From the NCBI GenBank assembly GCA_017794705.1, contig CP051235.1, positions 435,010 through 499,009 of the forward strand: a DNA stretch of 64,000 nt, read 5' to 3'. Below the pieces are notes generated by a model. The model worked only from the letters and a program-made list of their open reading frames with translations. It was not told the DNA's origin and made no database searches. The number at the start of each line of letters is the position of its first letter. The first letter of the stretch is position 1. Source of the DNA: Devosia sp. GTDB taxonomy: Bacteria > Pseudomonadota > Alphaproteobacteria > Rhizobiales > Devosiaceae. A program made the position numbers and the translations under genes. Positions 18,757 to 28,596 of this stretch are shown piece after piece.

Positions 18757-19749
18757 ATGGCCGGTTCTGAACCAAGTTCAACTCCTGAGGGAGATGCTCA
18801 GGCGCCCGCTGTTTTTCCCCCTTTTCTGCATCGCCATCTGCTTGGCATTTCCCAGCTCAATCAATACGAAATCGTCAATCTGCTCGACCGGGCTGACGCC
18901 ATGGTTCCGATCTCGCGTCAGCCGCGCAAAGTACACCCGACGCTGACGGGCAAGACCCAGATCAACCTGTTCTTCGAGAGCTCCACGCGGACGCAGTCCT
19001 CCTTTGAAATTGCGGGAAAACGTCTCGGGGCGCAGGTCACCAACATGTCGGTGAAGACCTCGTCGGTGAACAAGGGCGAAACGCTGATCGATACAGCGGC
19101 GACGCTCAACGCCATGCGCCCCGACGTCATCGTTGTGCGTCATTCAGCCGCCGGAGCCGTGGAACTCCTGTCGCAAAAGGTGGAATGTTCGGTCGTCAAT
19201 GCTGGCGATGGCGCACATGAGCATCCGACCCAGGGCCTGCTCGATGCCCTGACCATCCGCCGCGCCAAGGGACGCCTCGCCGGGCTGACGGTTGCCATTT
19301 GCGGTGACATCGCCAATTCGCGAGTTGCCCGCTCAAATCTGTTGCTGCTCGGCGCGATGCAGGTGCGCACTCGGGTCGTGGCGCCTCGCTCGCTGCTTCC
19401 CGCAGGCATCGAGAACCTCTGCACCGAAGTATGCATCACTATGGAAGATGGGCTGAGAGACGCCGACGTCGTGATGATGCTGCGTCTTCAAAAGGAACGT
19501 GCGGCACTGGCTATCACTCCGTCGTCCCGCGAATACTACAGGTTCTACGGGCTGGACGCCGAGAAGCTGGCTTACGCCAAACCCGATGCGATGGTGATGC
19601 ATCCGGGCCCGATGAATAGAGGCGTCGAGATCGACCCCGCCATAGCTGACGGGCCGCAATCGGTCATCAATGATCAGGTGGAAATGGGAGTCGCCGTCCG
19701 TATGGCCGTGCTGGATGCTTTGCTAGCCGAAAGCGAACAAGCGGCATGA
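18757..19749 (+). CDS. pyrB: Aspartate carbamoyltransferase catalytic chain
   Basis: Condenses carbamoyl phosphate with aspartate in pyrimidine synthesis. The 330-residue protein has the carbamoyl-phosphate loop [13 protein letters not shown] (about residue 75), [12 protein letters not shown], and the aspartate-binding MHPGPMNRG near 288. The ATG at 18757 has GGACGGAG upstream; the frame opens earlier at 18700 without family similarity. Its stop overlaps the start of the pyrC-like gene by four bases. No pyrI regulatory chain is present, as expected for a dodecameric PyrB-PyrC type enzyme. Confidence 0.96.
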   Translation: MAGSEPSSTPEGDAQAPAVFPPFLHRHLLGISQLNQYEIVNLLDRADAMVPISRQPRKVHPTLTGKTQINLFFESSTRTQSSFEIAGKRLGAQVTNMSVKTSSVNKGETLIDTAATLNAMRPDVIVVRHSAAGAVELLSQKVECSVVNAGDGAHEHPTQGLLDALTIRRAKGRLAGLTVAICGDIANSRVARSNLLLLGAMQVRTRVVAPRSLLPAGIENLCTEVCITMEDGLRDADVVMMLRLQKERAALAITPSSREYYRFYGLDAEKLAYAKPDAMVMHPGPMNRGVEIDPAIADGPQSVINDQVEMGVAVRMAVLDALLAESEQAA

Positions 19750-21053
19750 AACGAACCGTAATCATCACCAACGCACAAATCCTCGATCCGGCGAGCGGTC
19801 TGGATGTCAAAGGAAGTCTGCTTGTTGAAGACGGACGTGTCACCGACATCGCTGAAGGTGCATCGCCCGGCGCGCCTGAAGGTGCCGAGGTCGAGGACGC
19901 CCGCGGCAAGCACTTGTTTGCTGGGCTCGTCGACATGCGGGTATTCACCGGTGAACCCGGCCATGAATACCGCGAGACACTTTCAAGCGCCGCAAAAGCG
20001 GCTGCAGCCGGGGGTGTCACCAGCTTTGTGGCGATGCCCGACACATCTCCAGTCATCGACGATGGTTCCCTGGTTGACTTCATCGCCCGTCGCGCCGAAC
20101 AGCAGGCAATTGTGCGCGTGGTGCCAAGCGCGGCGATCACCAAGGGACTGGCGGGAACTGAACTCACCGAGTTCGGACTTTTGAAGGAAGCCGGAGCGCA
20201 GTTGCTCACGGATGGGCGGGAATCAATCCAGTCCAGCGCTGTCCTCCGCTCCGCCTTCACCTACGCCGCCAATTTTGACTTGCCGATCGCCCATCTACCA
20301 CGTGACGCAGCGCTGGCCGGGACCGGTGTCATGAACGAGGGGCTGTTCGCCACAACGCTGGGCTTGCCGGCCATCCCCCTCGAGGCAGAATCCATCCCCC
20401 TCACCCGCGATTTGCAACTGGCCGCGCTCACCGGCGTAAAATACCACGCGGCCCAGATTTCTTGCGCCGATGCGGTCAAGCTCATGGCCGCAGCGTTGCA
20501 GCAATCCGAGAATGTCAGCGCAGGTGTATCGATCAACAATCTGACGCTCAATGAACTGGACGTCGGCTCGTACCGGACGTTTTTCAAACTCTCGCCGCCC
20601 CTGCGGGCGGAGGCAGACCGTTTGGCGATGGTCGAAGGGTTGAAAACCGGCGCTGTGTCCGCCATTCATTCCGATCACGATCCGCAGGACGTGGAAGTCA
20701 AGCGTCAGCCGTTTGCCGAGGCGGCCAGCGGTGCCATCGGGCTTGAAACCCTGTTTGCCGCAGCCCTGCGCCTGGTCCACGCGGGACTTCTGCCGCTCGA
20801 GACGATCATTCGCGCGCTCACCTCGGGACCTGCCGATATTCTGGGAATTGACGCCGGCACTTTGCGAAAGGGCGCCAAGGCGGACTTCATTCTCGCTGAT
20901 CTCGACTACCCCTGGGTCAACGACGAATCGCGTATCGTCTCTCGCTCCCAGAACACGACATTTGAAGGTGCGCGGTTTACCGGTAAGGTCATGGCGACCT
21001 ATGTGGGCGGCAAGCGCGTTTTTGCGGATGCCGAGGGGGAGAGTTCGAAGTGA
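19746..21053 (+). CDS. pyrC: Dihydroorotase-like protein, probably non-catalytic (PyrC' type)
   Basis: 435-residue amidohydrolase-fold protein. The first metal motif, normally D-M-H-V-H, reads [16 protein letters not shown], so both zinc histidines are missing. The usual H-x-x-H-x-S reads YHAAQIS, and the usual H-C-E-D reads HLPRD. Only the late Asp survives, in HSDHDPQ. In Pseudomonas an inactive PyrC' partners with PyrB to assemble active transcarbamoylase. The four-base overlap with pyrB supports that role. An active dihydroorotase would then be encoded elsewhere. Database annotation will likely read simply dihydroorotase. Confidence 0.85.
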   Translation: MKRTVIITNAQILDPASGLDVKGSLLVEDGRVTDIAEGASPGAPEGAEVEDARGKHLFAGLVDMRVFTGEPGHEYRETLSSAAKAAAAGGVTSFVAMPDTSPVIDDGSLVDFIARRAEQQAIVRVVPSAAITKGLAGTELTEFGLLKEAGAQLLTDGRESIQSSAVLRSAFTYAANFDLPIAHLPRDAALAGTGVMNEGLFATTLGLPAIPLEAESIPLTRDLQLAALTGVKYHAAQISCADAVKLMAAALQQSENVSAGVSINNLTLNELDVGSYRTFFKLSPPLRAEADRLAMVEGLKTGAVSAIHSDHDPQDVEVKRQPFAEAASGAIGLETLFAAALRLVHAGLLPLETIIRALTSGPADILGIDAGTLRKGAKADFILADLDYPWVNDESRIVSRSQNTTFEGARFTGKVMATYVGGKRVFADAEGESSK

Positions 21054-21643
21054 GCCAATCCGTGATTGTGGCGCTCGTCGTCGGCTACCTTTTAGGCTCG
21101 ATTCCGTTCGGCCTGTTGCTGACCCGTTGGGCCGGGCTCGGGGACATCCGCAAGATCGGCTCCGGCAATTTCGGCGCGACCAATGTGCTGCGCACAGGCA
21201 ACCGCTGGCTGGCTGCCGCCACGCTCTTCCTCGATGCGGGCAAGGCGGCCGCTGCGGTCCTCATCATCCGCTATGTCTATCCCGACACGCTGATGCCTTA
21301 TGTGCTGGCGGGCGTTGCCGCGTTCATCGGTCACCTTTTTCCCGTCTGGCTCGGGTTCAAGGGTGGCAAGGGCGTCGCGACCTACATCGGCGCCATGCTG
21401 GCCATCAACTGGCCTGTAGGTGTGATCTTTTGCGCGGTGTGGCTGTTCATCGCATTGGTGCGGCGCACTTCCTCGCTGGCGGCGCTGACGGCGGCCGCTA
21501 CGGCACCGATCTTTGCCTATGTATTCTCCGGTCCGCATCTTGCCGGCACGGCGGCGGTGATGAGCGTACTTTTGTTCTTCAAACACCGGGAAAACATCAT
21601 CCGGCTGCTCAACGATACCGAACCGCGCATAGGCGCAAAGTGA
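21050..21643 (+). CDS. plsY: Acyl-phosphate glycerol-3-phosphate acyltransferase
   Basis: Inner-membrane enzyme adding the first acyl chain to glycerol-3-phosphate from acyl phosphate. The 197-residue protein has five hydrophobic segments and the three conserved loops: GYLLGSIPFG and KIGSGNFGATNVLR near the N-terminus, GHLFPVWLGFKGGKGVAT in the middle, and FKHRENIIRLLNDTEPRI at the end. GTG start overlapping the pyrC-like stop as GTGA. Confidence 0.95.
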   Translation: MSQSVIVALVVGYLLGSIPFGLLLTRWAGLGDIRKIGSGNFGATNVLRTGNRWLAAATLFLDAGKAAAAVLIIRYVYPDTLMPYVLAGVAAFIGHLFPVWLGFKGGKGVATYIGAMLAINWPVGVIFCAVWLFIALVRRTSSLAALTAAATAPIFAYVFSGPHLAGTAAVMSVLLFFKHRENIIRLLNDTEPRIGAK

Positions 21644-21656
21644 CGGGACCGGTGAG

Positions 21657-22784
21657 GTGAACGCGCCTGAGCATCAGCCGGTGCGCCTCGACTGGGCACA
21701 GAAGACCGCCTGGCTCAGGCTGATCCGCACCGAAAATGTCGGACCCGTCACCTTCCGGCAGTTGGTGAACAGGTTCGGCTCGGCAGAGGCCGCGCTGGAG
21801 GAATTGCCGGTTCTTGGAGCCCGCGGCGGCGCGCGGAGCCTCCGCATCCCCTCTCAAACCGAAGCGGAAGACGAATTCGACCGGCTTGAGCGCATGGGTG
21901 GCCGCCTAATCGCTCTGAGTGAACCAGAGTACCCTCCGCTCCTGCGGTTCGTGCACGGACCGCCTCCCCTGCTCAGCGTGATTGGAGGAACAGACCTCAA
22001 TCTTGAGAAATGCGTCAGCATTGTCGGTGCCCGCAACGCATCTGCTGCAGGGCGCCGCGCTGCCCGTACCTTCGCAGCTGACCTGGGCCGCGAAGGCTAC
22101 GTGGTCGTATCCGGTCTTGCCCGGGGCATTGACACAGCCGCCCACCAGGGCGCGCTGGAGACTGGAACAGTTGCAGTGTTTGCCGGAGGTGTGGATCACA
22201 TCTATCCCTTCGAGAACATGGAACTGGCCCAGCAAATCATTAATGCTGGCGGACTGATCCTGTCTGAAATGCCGTTGAGCACCGAACCCCGCGCACGTGA
22301 TTTCCCGCGCCGCAACCGCATCGTTGCCGGCATGTCGGGGGGCACGCTTGTGGTCGAGGCGGCCAAGCGCAGTGGCTCGCTGATCACCGCGCGGCTGGCA
22401 CTTGAAGCAGACAGAGAGGTGTTCGCGGTGCCTGGTTCGCCGCTTGATCCCCGCGCTGAAGGTGGCAATCAGCTCATACGTCAGGGAGCCACGCTGGTGA
22501 CGTCGGTACAGGATATCATTGAGGAACTGGTGCAGATGCGACCACCGCAGGCGCGGCTCTTCGAGGATGAACCGGAATTCCCAAGCCATCATGAAGGGGA
22601 GCAGCAGCCTGCCCAGGATGACCGCGAGCGAGTGCTTGAAGCGCTCAGCGTAACGCCTACGGGAGTTGATGATCTGATCGAGGCTACCGGTGTCACGGCC
22701 CCTGCCCTGCAGATCATTTTGCTGGAGCTCGACCTTGCCGGGCGGATCGAAAGAACGGCCGGGCAATTGGTCGCTTTGCGCTGA
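21657..22784 (+). CDS. dprA: DNA-processing protein DprA
   Basis: Loads RecA on incoming single-stranded DNA during natural transformation; also kept in many non-competent bacteria. The 375-residue protein has the N-terminal helix-hairpin region (ENVGPVTFRQLVNRFGS), the Rossmann DprA/Smf core (SIVGARNASAAGRRA, VVSGLARGIDTAAHQGAL, SGSLITARLALE) and a C-terminal winged-helix domain (SVTPTGVDDLIEATGV). GTG start 13 bases after plsY. Confidence 0.94.
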   Translation: MNAPEHQPVRLDWAQKTAWLRLIRTENVGPVTFRQLVNRFGSAEAALEELPVLGARGGARSLRIPSQTEAEDEFDRLERMGGRLIALSEPEYPPLLRFVHGPPPLLSVIGGTDLNLEKCVSIVGARNASAAGRRAARTFAADLGREGYVVVSGLARGIDTAAHQGALETGTVAVFAGGVDHIYPFENMELAQQIINAGGLILSEMPLSTEPRARDFPRRNRIVAGMSGGTLVVEAAKRSGSLITARLALEADREVFAVPGSPLDPRAEGGNQLIRQGATLVTSVQDIIEELVQMRPPQARLFEDEPEFPSHHEGEQQPAQDDRERVLEALSVTPTGVDDLIEATGVTAPALQIILLELDLAGRIERTAGQLVALR

Positions 22785-22789
22785 TCAAA

Positions 22790-22821
22790 GCATGTCAAAT
22801 AGCGTGCAGTGATTGACATGC
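22790..22821. repeat. Inverted repeat upstream of topA
   Basis: GCATGTCAA at 22790-22798 is matched by its exact complement TTGACATGC at 22813-22821, with a 14-base spacer. The right arm contains TTGACA, a consensus -35 hexamer, so this could be an operator overlapping a topA promoter. Equally it could be a terminator-like stem for dprA, but no T-run follows. Confidence 0.55.
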
Positions 22822-22947
22822 AGCCGCGCATTCACCATTTTCCGCAACCATTCGCCCGGCGGCGTAAACCCCTGTCGCGCATCTCGTCCTGTTCCGGACT
22901 GACCCATTTCACATGCGTTGGCCGGCACCTACGGAGCATTGTCCCGA

Positions 22948-25548
22948 ATGAAACTCGTCATCGTTGAAAGTCCGGCAAAGGCCAAGACAATCAACAAATA
23001 TCTGGGCAAGGACTACGAAGTGCTGGCCAGTTTCGGCCACGTGCGCGACCTGCCCTCCAAAGACGGTTCGGTCGATCCCAGTGCCGATTTCGAAATGGTG
23101 TGGGACACGGACACCGCCTCGCGCAAGCGGGTCACCGACATCGCCAATGCCGCCAAGAAGGCCGACGAAATCATATTGGCGACTGACCCGGATCGCGAAG
23201 GAGAAGCGATTTCCTGGCATGTGCTGGAGTTGCTGAAACAACGCAAGATCCTGAAAGACAAGCCGGTCAGTCGGGTAGTATTCAACGCGATCACCAAGGC
23301 CGCCGTTACCAACGCGATGGAACATCCGCGGGACATCGATGCGCCGCTGGTTGATGCCTATCTGGCGCGCCGCGCGCTTGACTATCTTGTCGGGTTCAAT
23401 CTTTCGCCGGTGCTGTGGCGCAAGCTGCCGGGCTCGCGTTCCGCGGGTCGGGTCCAGTCGGTGGCATTGCGCATTGTTTGCGATCGCGAGGCGGAGATCG
23501 AAGCCTTCAAGCCGCAGGAATACTGGAGTGTCGATGGCAAGTTCGAACAGGGCGGCAAAGAATTCGACGCCAGGCTCTATTCGGTCGACGGCAAAAAGAC
23601 CGACAAGCTTTCGATCGCCAACGAGGATGAGGCAAAAGCATTGAAGTCGGCTATCGAGGCCGGTTCCGCCTGCATCGCCAGCGTCGAAAAGAAACCCACC
23701 AAGCGTAATCCGTGGGCGCCGTTCACCACCTCGACCCTGCAGCAGGATGCCTCAAGCCGGTTGGGTTTCGCCCCGGCCCGTACGATGCAGATCGCGCAGC
23801 GGCTCTATGAAGGCGTTAATGTGGGTGGCGAGAATGTCGGTCTGATCACCTATATGCGAACTGACGCCGTTCAGTTGGCCCCGGAGGCCATCAGCCAGAC
23901 GCGCGACTCCATCTCGAAGAACTTTGGCGACGACTACCTTCCCGAAAAGCCCCGGCTTTATCAGACAAAAGCAAAGAACGCCCAGGAAGCGCACGAAGCG
24001 ATCCGCCCTACCGACCTGTTCCGCCACCCGGATTCGCTCAAAAGCCTCGATCCGGACATGCACAAGCTTTATCAGCTGATCTGGCGGCGTACGCTGGCCA
24101 GCCAGATGAAGTCCGCCGAGATCGAACGTACCACCGCCGACATCGCGCTTGGCGGGGATCGCGATGTGGTTCTACGCGCCGTTGGTTCGGTCATTACTTT
24201 CCCTGGATTCCTGGCGTTGTACGGTGCTGTGGCAAACGATGACCGCGAGGATGACGATGCCGACAGCAAGGAATTGCCGCCGCTGAATGAAGGCGACACA
24301 CCGAAGTTGAAGGAATGTCTGATCGAACAGCATTTCACCCAGCCGCCGCCGCGCTTCACAGAGGCCAGCCTCATCCGGCGGATGGAAGAGGCCGGGATCG
24401 GCCGCCCTTCCACTTACGCCTCAACCCTTAGTGTCCTTCAGGACCGCAATTACATGCGGCTGGAAAAGCGCGCGATCATTCCTGAAGACCGCGGACGCGT
24501 CGTGACGGCTTTTCTCGAGAGCTTCTTTGCCAAGTATGTGAGTTTCGATTTCACCGCCGAACTAGAACGTCAACTTGACCAGATCTCAAACGGCGAAGTG
24601 GCGTACAAGGACGTGCTGCGCCAGTTCTGGACGGATTTCGCTGCGCATATCGACGAGATCAAGGACCTCCGCGTATCGGAGGTTCTCGACGCGCTCAATG
24701 ATCTTCTTGAAGACCATATCTTCCCCGAAAAGGAGGATGGTTCGGATCGACGGCTTTGCCCGACATGCGGACAGGGGCAATTGTCCCTGAAAGTTGGCAA
24801 GTTCGGGGCGTTTATCGGCTGTTCGAATTATCCGGAATGCCGACACACCCAACAGTTGAACAATGCCGCAACCGGCGACGCGCAATTGCCTGAAGGCGAC
24901 GGCGTCCTGGGTGAAGATCCCGATACGGGCGAAACGATCGTCTTGAAATCGGGCCGCTTCGGCCCATATATCGAACGTGGCGAGGGTGACGATAAAAAGC
25001 GCGCCAGCATTCCCAAGGGATGGGTTCCGTCAGAAATTGACCTGCCCAAGGCGTTAAAGCTTTTGTCACTGCCCCGCGAAGTGGGTGCGCATCCTGAAAG
25101 CGGAAAAATGATTACCGCCGGCATTGGCCGGTATGGTCCATTTGTCCTGCACGATGGCACCTACGCAAATCTGCCGGACGTGGAAGAAGTTTTCGACGTC
25201 GGGCTCAATCGCGCGGTCGACCTGATTGCCCAGAAGGCTGCAGGCGGCGGGCGTGGACGCAATGCAGCCACTGTGATTTCGTCGCTTGGCGACCATCCGG
25301 ACGGTGGTGCGGTTACGGTGCGCGATGGCCGCTATGGCCCTTATGTGAACCATGGCAAGGTCAATGCGACCCTGCCGCGCGACGTTAAACCAGAATCCGT
25401 GACCCTTGAGATGGCGCTTGAACTGATAGCAGCCAAACAAGCCAAGGGTCCCAACAAGAAAACAGGCCGCGCCGCGGCCAAGCCGAAAGCGAAAGCCAAG
25501 GCGAAGCCCAAAGCGAGCGCGAAGCCTAAAGCAAAGGCCAAAAGCTAA
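22948..25548 (+). CDS. topA: DNA topoisomerase I
   Basis: Type IA enzyme relaxing negative supercoils. The 866-residue protein starts MKLVIVESPAKAKTI with the Toprim domain, including DPDREGE near residue 80. The catalytic Tyr is in GLITYMRTDAVQ near 303. A C4 zinc ribbon (CPTCGQGQ...CSNYPEC) lies at about 610-640, followed by the GRFGPYI-type repeats typical of alphaproteobacteria. It ends in a lysine/alanine/proline-rich tail that probably contacts DNA. The frame is open from 22918, but the ATG at 22948 matches the family. Confidence 0.97.
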   Translation: MKLVIVESPAKAKTINKYLGKDYEVLASFGHVRDLPSKDGSVDPSADFEMVWDTDTASRKRVTDIANAAKKADEIILATDPDREGEAISWHVLELLKQRKILKDKPVSRVVFNAITKAAVTNAMEHPRDIDAPLVDAYLARRALDYLVGFNLSPVLWRKLPGSRSAGRVQSVALRIVCDREAEIEAFKPQEYWSVDGKFEQGGKEFDARLYSVDGKKTDKLSIANEDEAKALKSAIEAGSACIASVEKKPTKRNPWAPFTTSTLQQDASSRLGFAPARTMQIAQRLYEGVNVGGENVGLITYMRTDAVQLAPEAISQTRDSISKNFGDDYLPEKPRLYQTKAKNAQEAHEAIRPTDLFRHPDSLKSLDPDMHKLYQLIWRRTLASQMKSAEIERTTADIALGGDRDVVLRAVGSVITFPGFLALYGAVANDDREDDDADSKELPPLNEGDTPKLKECLIEQHFTQPPPRFTEASLIRRMEEAGIGRPSTYASTLSVLQDRNYMRLEKRAIIPEDRGRVVTAFLESFFAKYVSFDFTAELERQLDQISNGEVAYKDVLRQFWTDFAAHIDEIKDLRVSEVLDALNDLLEDHIFPEKEDGSDRRLCPTCGQGQLSLKVGKFGAFIGCSNYPECRHTQQLNNAATGDAQLPEGDGVLGEDPDTGETIVLKSGRFGPYIERGEGDDKKRASIPKGWVPSEIDLPKALKLLSLPREVGAHPESGKMITAGIGRYGPFVLHDGTYANLPDVEEVFDVGLNRAVDLIAQKAAGGGRGRNAATVISSLGDHPDGGAVTVRDGRYGPYVNHGKVNATLPRDVKPESVTLEMALELIAAKQAKGPNKKTGRAAAKPKAKAKAKPKASAKPKAKAKS

Positions 25549-25549
25549 A

Positions 25550-27850
25550 ATGACAAGGAAATCGCCCGGCACTCCCAAAAAGGATGCCGGGCAAATTGCA
25601 GGCAGCCCCGACACATCGTCCGGCCTGCCAACCCAGGAACAGGTGATGCAGGCGCTGACCGATCACCCCGACATGAGTTCGAAACGCGACCTCACCCGCT
25701 ATTTCGGCATCAAGGGCGATGATCGCGCCCCGTTCAAGAAACTACTCAAGGAACTTGAAGGCGAAGGATTGATCCGACGCCAGCGCAAGAGCCTGAAAAA
25801 GACCGGCGCCCTGCCGCCGGTGACGGTTCTTGATGTGCTGCCGGATAGCGACCCCGAAGAGCTCTTCGCCGTGCCCGCAAAATGGGACGAAGCGGCCGAT
25901 GGGCCACGCCCAAAGCTGCGCGTCGCAGAAGACCGCAAGGCGCGGGTTGCGCCCGGGCCCGGCGATCGCATCCTCGCACGGATCGAACAATCCGGTGGCG
26001 CTGCGGGCCGCTATACCGCGCGACCGATGAAAATTCTCGACAAGCCGCGTCGTGCCCAGATTGGCATCGTGCGGCTTGACGATGATGGCGCGCGACTGCT
26101 CCCCGTTGATCGCAAGAACAAGGAAATGCGCATTCCCGCGAGTGATCTCGGAGGCGCGAAAAATGGCGATCTCGTCGAAATCGATGTGACTACGTCGGGG
26201 CGGCTGATGATACCACGCGCCAAAGTCACAAAGGTCATCGGCAGTCCGGCCTCTGAAGGCGCGGTGAGCCTCATCGCGTTGCACAACCTGGAAATCCCCT
26301 ACCAGTTCCCGGCCAGCGTGCTTCGCGCCGCGGAAGCAGCGAAACCGGCGACGCTCAAGGGCCGTGAGGACTGGCGGGATATGGCGTTCATCACTATCGA
26401 TCCGGCGGATGCCAAGGATCATGATGACGCCGTCATGGCGGTCGCCGACGATGATTCCGCCAACCAGGGTGGACATGTCGTCTATGTCGCCATCGCAGAC
26501 GTTGCCGCCTATGTCACGCCCGGCAGCGATCTGGACAAGGAAGCCTATCTGCGCGGCAATTCGGTCTATTTCCCGGACCGGGTGGTGCCTATGCTCCCCG
26601 AACGCATCTCGAACGATTTGTGTTCGCTCAGGGAAGGCGAGAACCGCCCTGCCCTGGCCGTCCGAATGGTGCTGGATGCAGAGGGGCACAGGAAGAGCCA
26701 CTCATTCCACCGAGTGATGATCCGCTCCGTGGCCAAGCTCAGCTACAATCAAGCACAGGCCGCGGTTGATGGCCGGCCTGACGACACGACCGGTCCGCTT
26801 CTGGATGGCGTCTTGAAGCCACTTTGGGCAGCATATGGCACCATGGCCAAGTCGAGGGACAAGCGCGGGCCGCTCAACCTCGACTTGCCCGAACGCAAGA
26901 TCATCCTTGATGAAAACGGGCTGGTTGACCGCGTCCACGTGCCGCCACGCCTCGAAGCGCACCGGCTGATCGAGGAAATGATGATTGCGGCCAACGTCTG
27001 CGCGGCCGAAACGCTGGAGCGGCAGCACTCGCCGCTGATCTACCGCACCCACGATGTGCCAGGCGAAGAAAAGCTCGCCGCGCTGCGCGACTTTCTCGGA
27101 TCTCTGAACCTCAGCTTTTCGCGCTCGGACGCGGTGCGTCCGCATCATTTCAACCAGGTGCTGAGCAAGGCTGAAGGGTCGGCACATGCGCACCAGGTCA
27201 GTGAAATGGTGCTGCGCAGCCAGGCCCAAGCTGAGTACAGCAAAGAGAATTTCGGGCACTTCGGGCTTAATCTGGACCGCTACGCCCACTTCACCTCACC
27301 CATCCGCCGCTATGCCGATCTGGTCGTGCACCGGGCGCTGATCTCGGCGCTCAAGCTGGGCAAGGACGGGTTGCGTTTCGAGGATGAAGCCGGGCTGTCT
27401 GCGGTAGCGCAGCATATTTCCTCGACCGAGCGCCGCGCCATGATCGCCGAGCGCGAGACCGTGGACCGGTTGATCGCGCAATTTCTGGCGGGGCGGATCG
27501 GGGCGCGTTTCCACGGCAAGGTCTCCGGCGTCACGCGGTCCGGCCTTTTCGTCAAGCTCGACGAATCCGGCGCAGACGGGTTCGTGCCCGCCTCAAGTCT
27601 TGGATCGGACTACTTCCGCCATGTCGAGGAACAACAGGCCATGATCGGCGAGCGGACAGGCGAACGTTTCAGACTGGGCGACAAGGTCGAGGTGCGTCTA
27701 CTTGAAGCAGCGCCCGTGGCTGGCGCCCTGCGCTTTGAAATCCTATCTGATGGGGAACGGGTTGCGCCGCCGGGCAGTGCGCGTGGCCACAGAAGGCTTG
27801 GGCGCGTCGGCAAGGCTGCGCACCGCAGCAAAAAGGCGAAGCGCAGATGA
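25550..27850 (+). CDS. rnr: Ribonuclease R
   Basis: Processive 3'-5' exoribonuclease that degrades structured RNA. The 766-residue protein has an N-terminal winged-helix domain (about 20-80), cold-shock domains, the RNB catalytic domain with TIDPADAKDHDDAV carrying the metal-binding aspartates (near 283), and HFTSPIRRYADLVVHR near 583. A C-terminal S1 domain (FHGKVSGVTRSGLFVKLDE) and a basic tail (RSKKAKRR) follow. It starts one base after the topA stop. Confidence 0.96.
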   Translation: MTRKSPGTPKKDAGQIAGSPDTSSGLPTQEQVMQALTDHPDMSSKRDLTRYFGIKGDDRAPFKKLLKELEGEGLIRRQRKSLKKTGALPPVTVLDVLPDSDPEELFAVPAKWDEAADGPRPKLRVAEDRKARVAPGPGDRILARIEQSGGAAGRYTARPMKILDKPRRAQIGIVRLDDDGARLLPVDRKNKEMRIPASDLGGAKNGDLVEIDVTTSGRLMIPRAKVTKVIGSPASEGAVSLIALHNLEIPYQFPASVLRAAEAAKPATLKGREDWRDMAFITIDPADAKDHDDAVMAVADDDSANQGGHVVYVAIADVAAYVTPGSDLDKEAYLRGNSVYFPDRVVPMLPERISNDLCSLREGENRPALAVRMVLDAEGHRKSHSFHRVMIRSVAKLSYNQAQAAVDGRPDDTTGPLLDGVLKPLWAAYGTMAKSRDKRGPLNLDLPERKIILDENGLVDRVHVPPRLEAHRLIEEMMIAANVCAAETLERQHSPLIYRTHDVPGEEKLAALRDFLGSLNLSFSRSDAVRPHHFNQVLSKAEGSAHAHQVSEMVLRSQAQAEYSKENFGHFGLNLDRYAHFTSPIRRYADLVVHRALISALKLGKDGLRFEDEAGLSAVAQHISSTERRAMIAERETVDRLIAQFLAGRIGARFHGKVSGVTRSGLFVKLDESGADGFVPASSLGSDYFRHVEEQQAMIGERTGERFRLGDKVEVRLLEAAPVAGALRFEILSDGERVAPPGSARGHRRLGRVGKAAHRSKKAKRR

Positions 27851-28269
27851 GTGTCACCTTCACCACCGGTGAGCCGGAGACCAAGCTCGATCGGCCACTG
27901 ACTTCTGCAATGTGGCGTGGTGCGCGCGGCAAATGCCCCAGCTGTGGCAAGGGCCACCTGTTCCGCGCTTATCTCAAGGTGGTCGACGAATGCGACCAGT
28001 GCGGCACTGAACTGCATCATCAGCGCGCGGACGATGTGCCGGCCTACATCACCATTGTGATCGTCGGGCACATTCTGGTCGGCCTCATGCTGCACCTGGA
28101 AATGGCGTGGCATGTCGACCCGAAGATGTATCTCTATACATTGGTCCCGGCCGCGGTCGTGTTGCCCCTGATGATGCTGCCCTGGGTCAAGGGCGCAGCG
28201 GTCGGGCTGCAATGGGCGCTCGGCATGCATGGGTTTGGTAGATCAGTCGATCCGGGCACCGGCATCTAG
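27847..28269 (+). CDS. DUF983 family membrane protein
   Basis: 140-residue protein with an N-terminal zinc-ribbon-like pair of C-x-x-C motifs (GKCPSCGKGHLF and DECDQCGTEL) followed by two hydrophobic segments (ITIVIVGHILVGLMLHLEM and YTLVPAAVVLPLMMLPWV). These are the hallmarks of DUF983, whose role is unknown. It overlaps rnr by four bases (ATGA) and so is translationally coupled to it. Confidence 0.88.
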   Translation: MSVTFTTGEPETKLDRPLTSAMWRGARGKCPSCGKGHLFRAYLKVVDECDQCGTELHHQRADDVPAYITIVIVGHILVGLMLHLEMAWHVDPKMYLYTLVPAAVVLPLMMLPWVKGAAVGLQWALGMHGFGRSVDPGTGI

Positions 28270-28285
28270 GGGCAAATCAGGCTTC

Positions 28286-28346
28286 TTGACTTTTGCCGAA
28301 CCATGCGTAGTTTGCGCGCAAAGTTTCCGCCGGGCCGTGTGCCCGG
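28286..28346 (+). promoter_or_regulatory. Likely rpmG promoter and leader hairpin
   Basis: TTGACT at 28286-28291 with TAGTTT at 28308-28313 (16-base spacer) resembles a sigma-70 promoter. CCGGGC-CGTGT-GCCCGG at 28330-28346 forms a six-base hairpin in the presumed leader, about 25 bases before the rpmG start, and followed by TTTG. The hairpin might instead terminate readthrough from the DUF983 gene. Confidence 0.4.
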
Positions 28347-28371
28347 TTTGATGTATTCAGGATGAATTGAA

Positions 28372-28539
28372 ATGGCCAAAACCAACACGATCAAGGTCAA
28401 GCTGGTTTCCACCGCTGACACCGGTTTCTTCTATGTGACCAAGAAGAATGCCCGCACCATGACGGACAAGATCACCCAGCGGAAGTATGACCCGGTTGCG
28501 CGCAAGCACGTGGACTTCAAGGAAGCCAAGATCAAATAG
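28372..28539 (+). CDS. rpmG: 50S ribosomal protein L33
   Basis: 55-residue ribosomal protein, starting [18 protein letters not shown] and continuing [16 protein letters not shown], with the basic C-terminus expected for L33. The cysteines of zinc-binding L33 forms are absent, so this is the zinc-independent version usual in alphaproteobacteria. An AGGATG ribosome site precedes the ATG. It is a monocistronic unit closed by a strong terminator 25 bases after the stop. Confidence 0.96.
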   Translation: MAKTNTIKVKLVSTADTGFFYVTKKNARTMTDKITQRKYDPVARKHVDFKEAKIK

Positions 28540-28563
28540 TTTTGCCAACCTATCGGCAAATTG

Positions 28564-28596
28564 AAAAACCCGCCTTCGATCGAAGGCGGGTTTTTT
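28564..28596 (+). terminator. Strong intrinsic terminator of rpmG
   Basis: Perfect stem CCCGCCTTCG-AT-CGAAGGCGGG at 28569-28590 followed by six T residues and preceded by five A residues, so it can work in both directions. It would end rpmG and could also stop transcription arriving from pleD. Confidence 0.92.

Noticed and set aside
25441-25545. Repetitive Lys/Ala/Pro codons at the end of topA, looking like a short tandem repeat
   Set aside because: The repeats are coding low-complexity tail common in alphaproteobacterial TopA, not a CRISPR or minisatellite.
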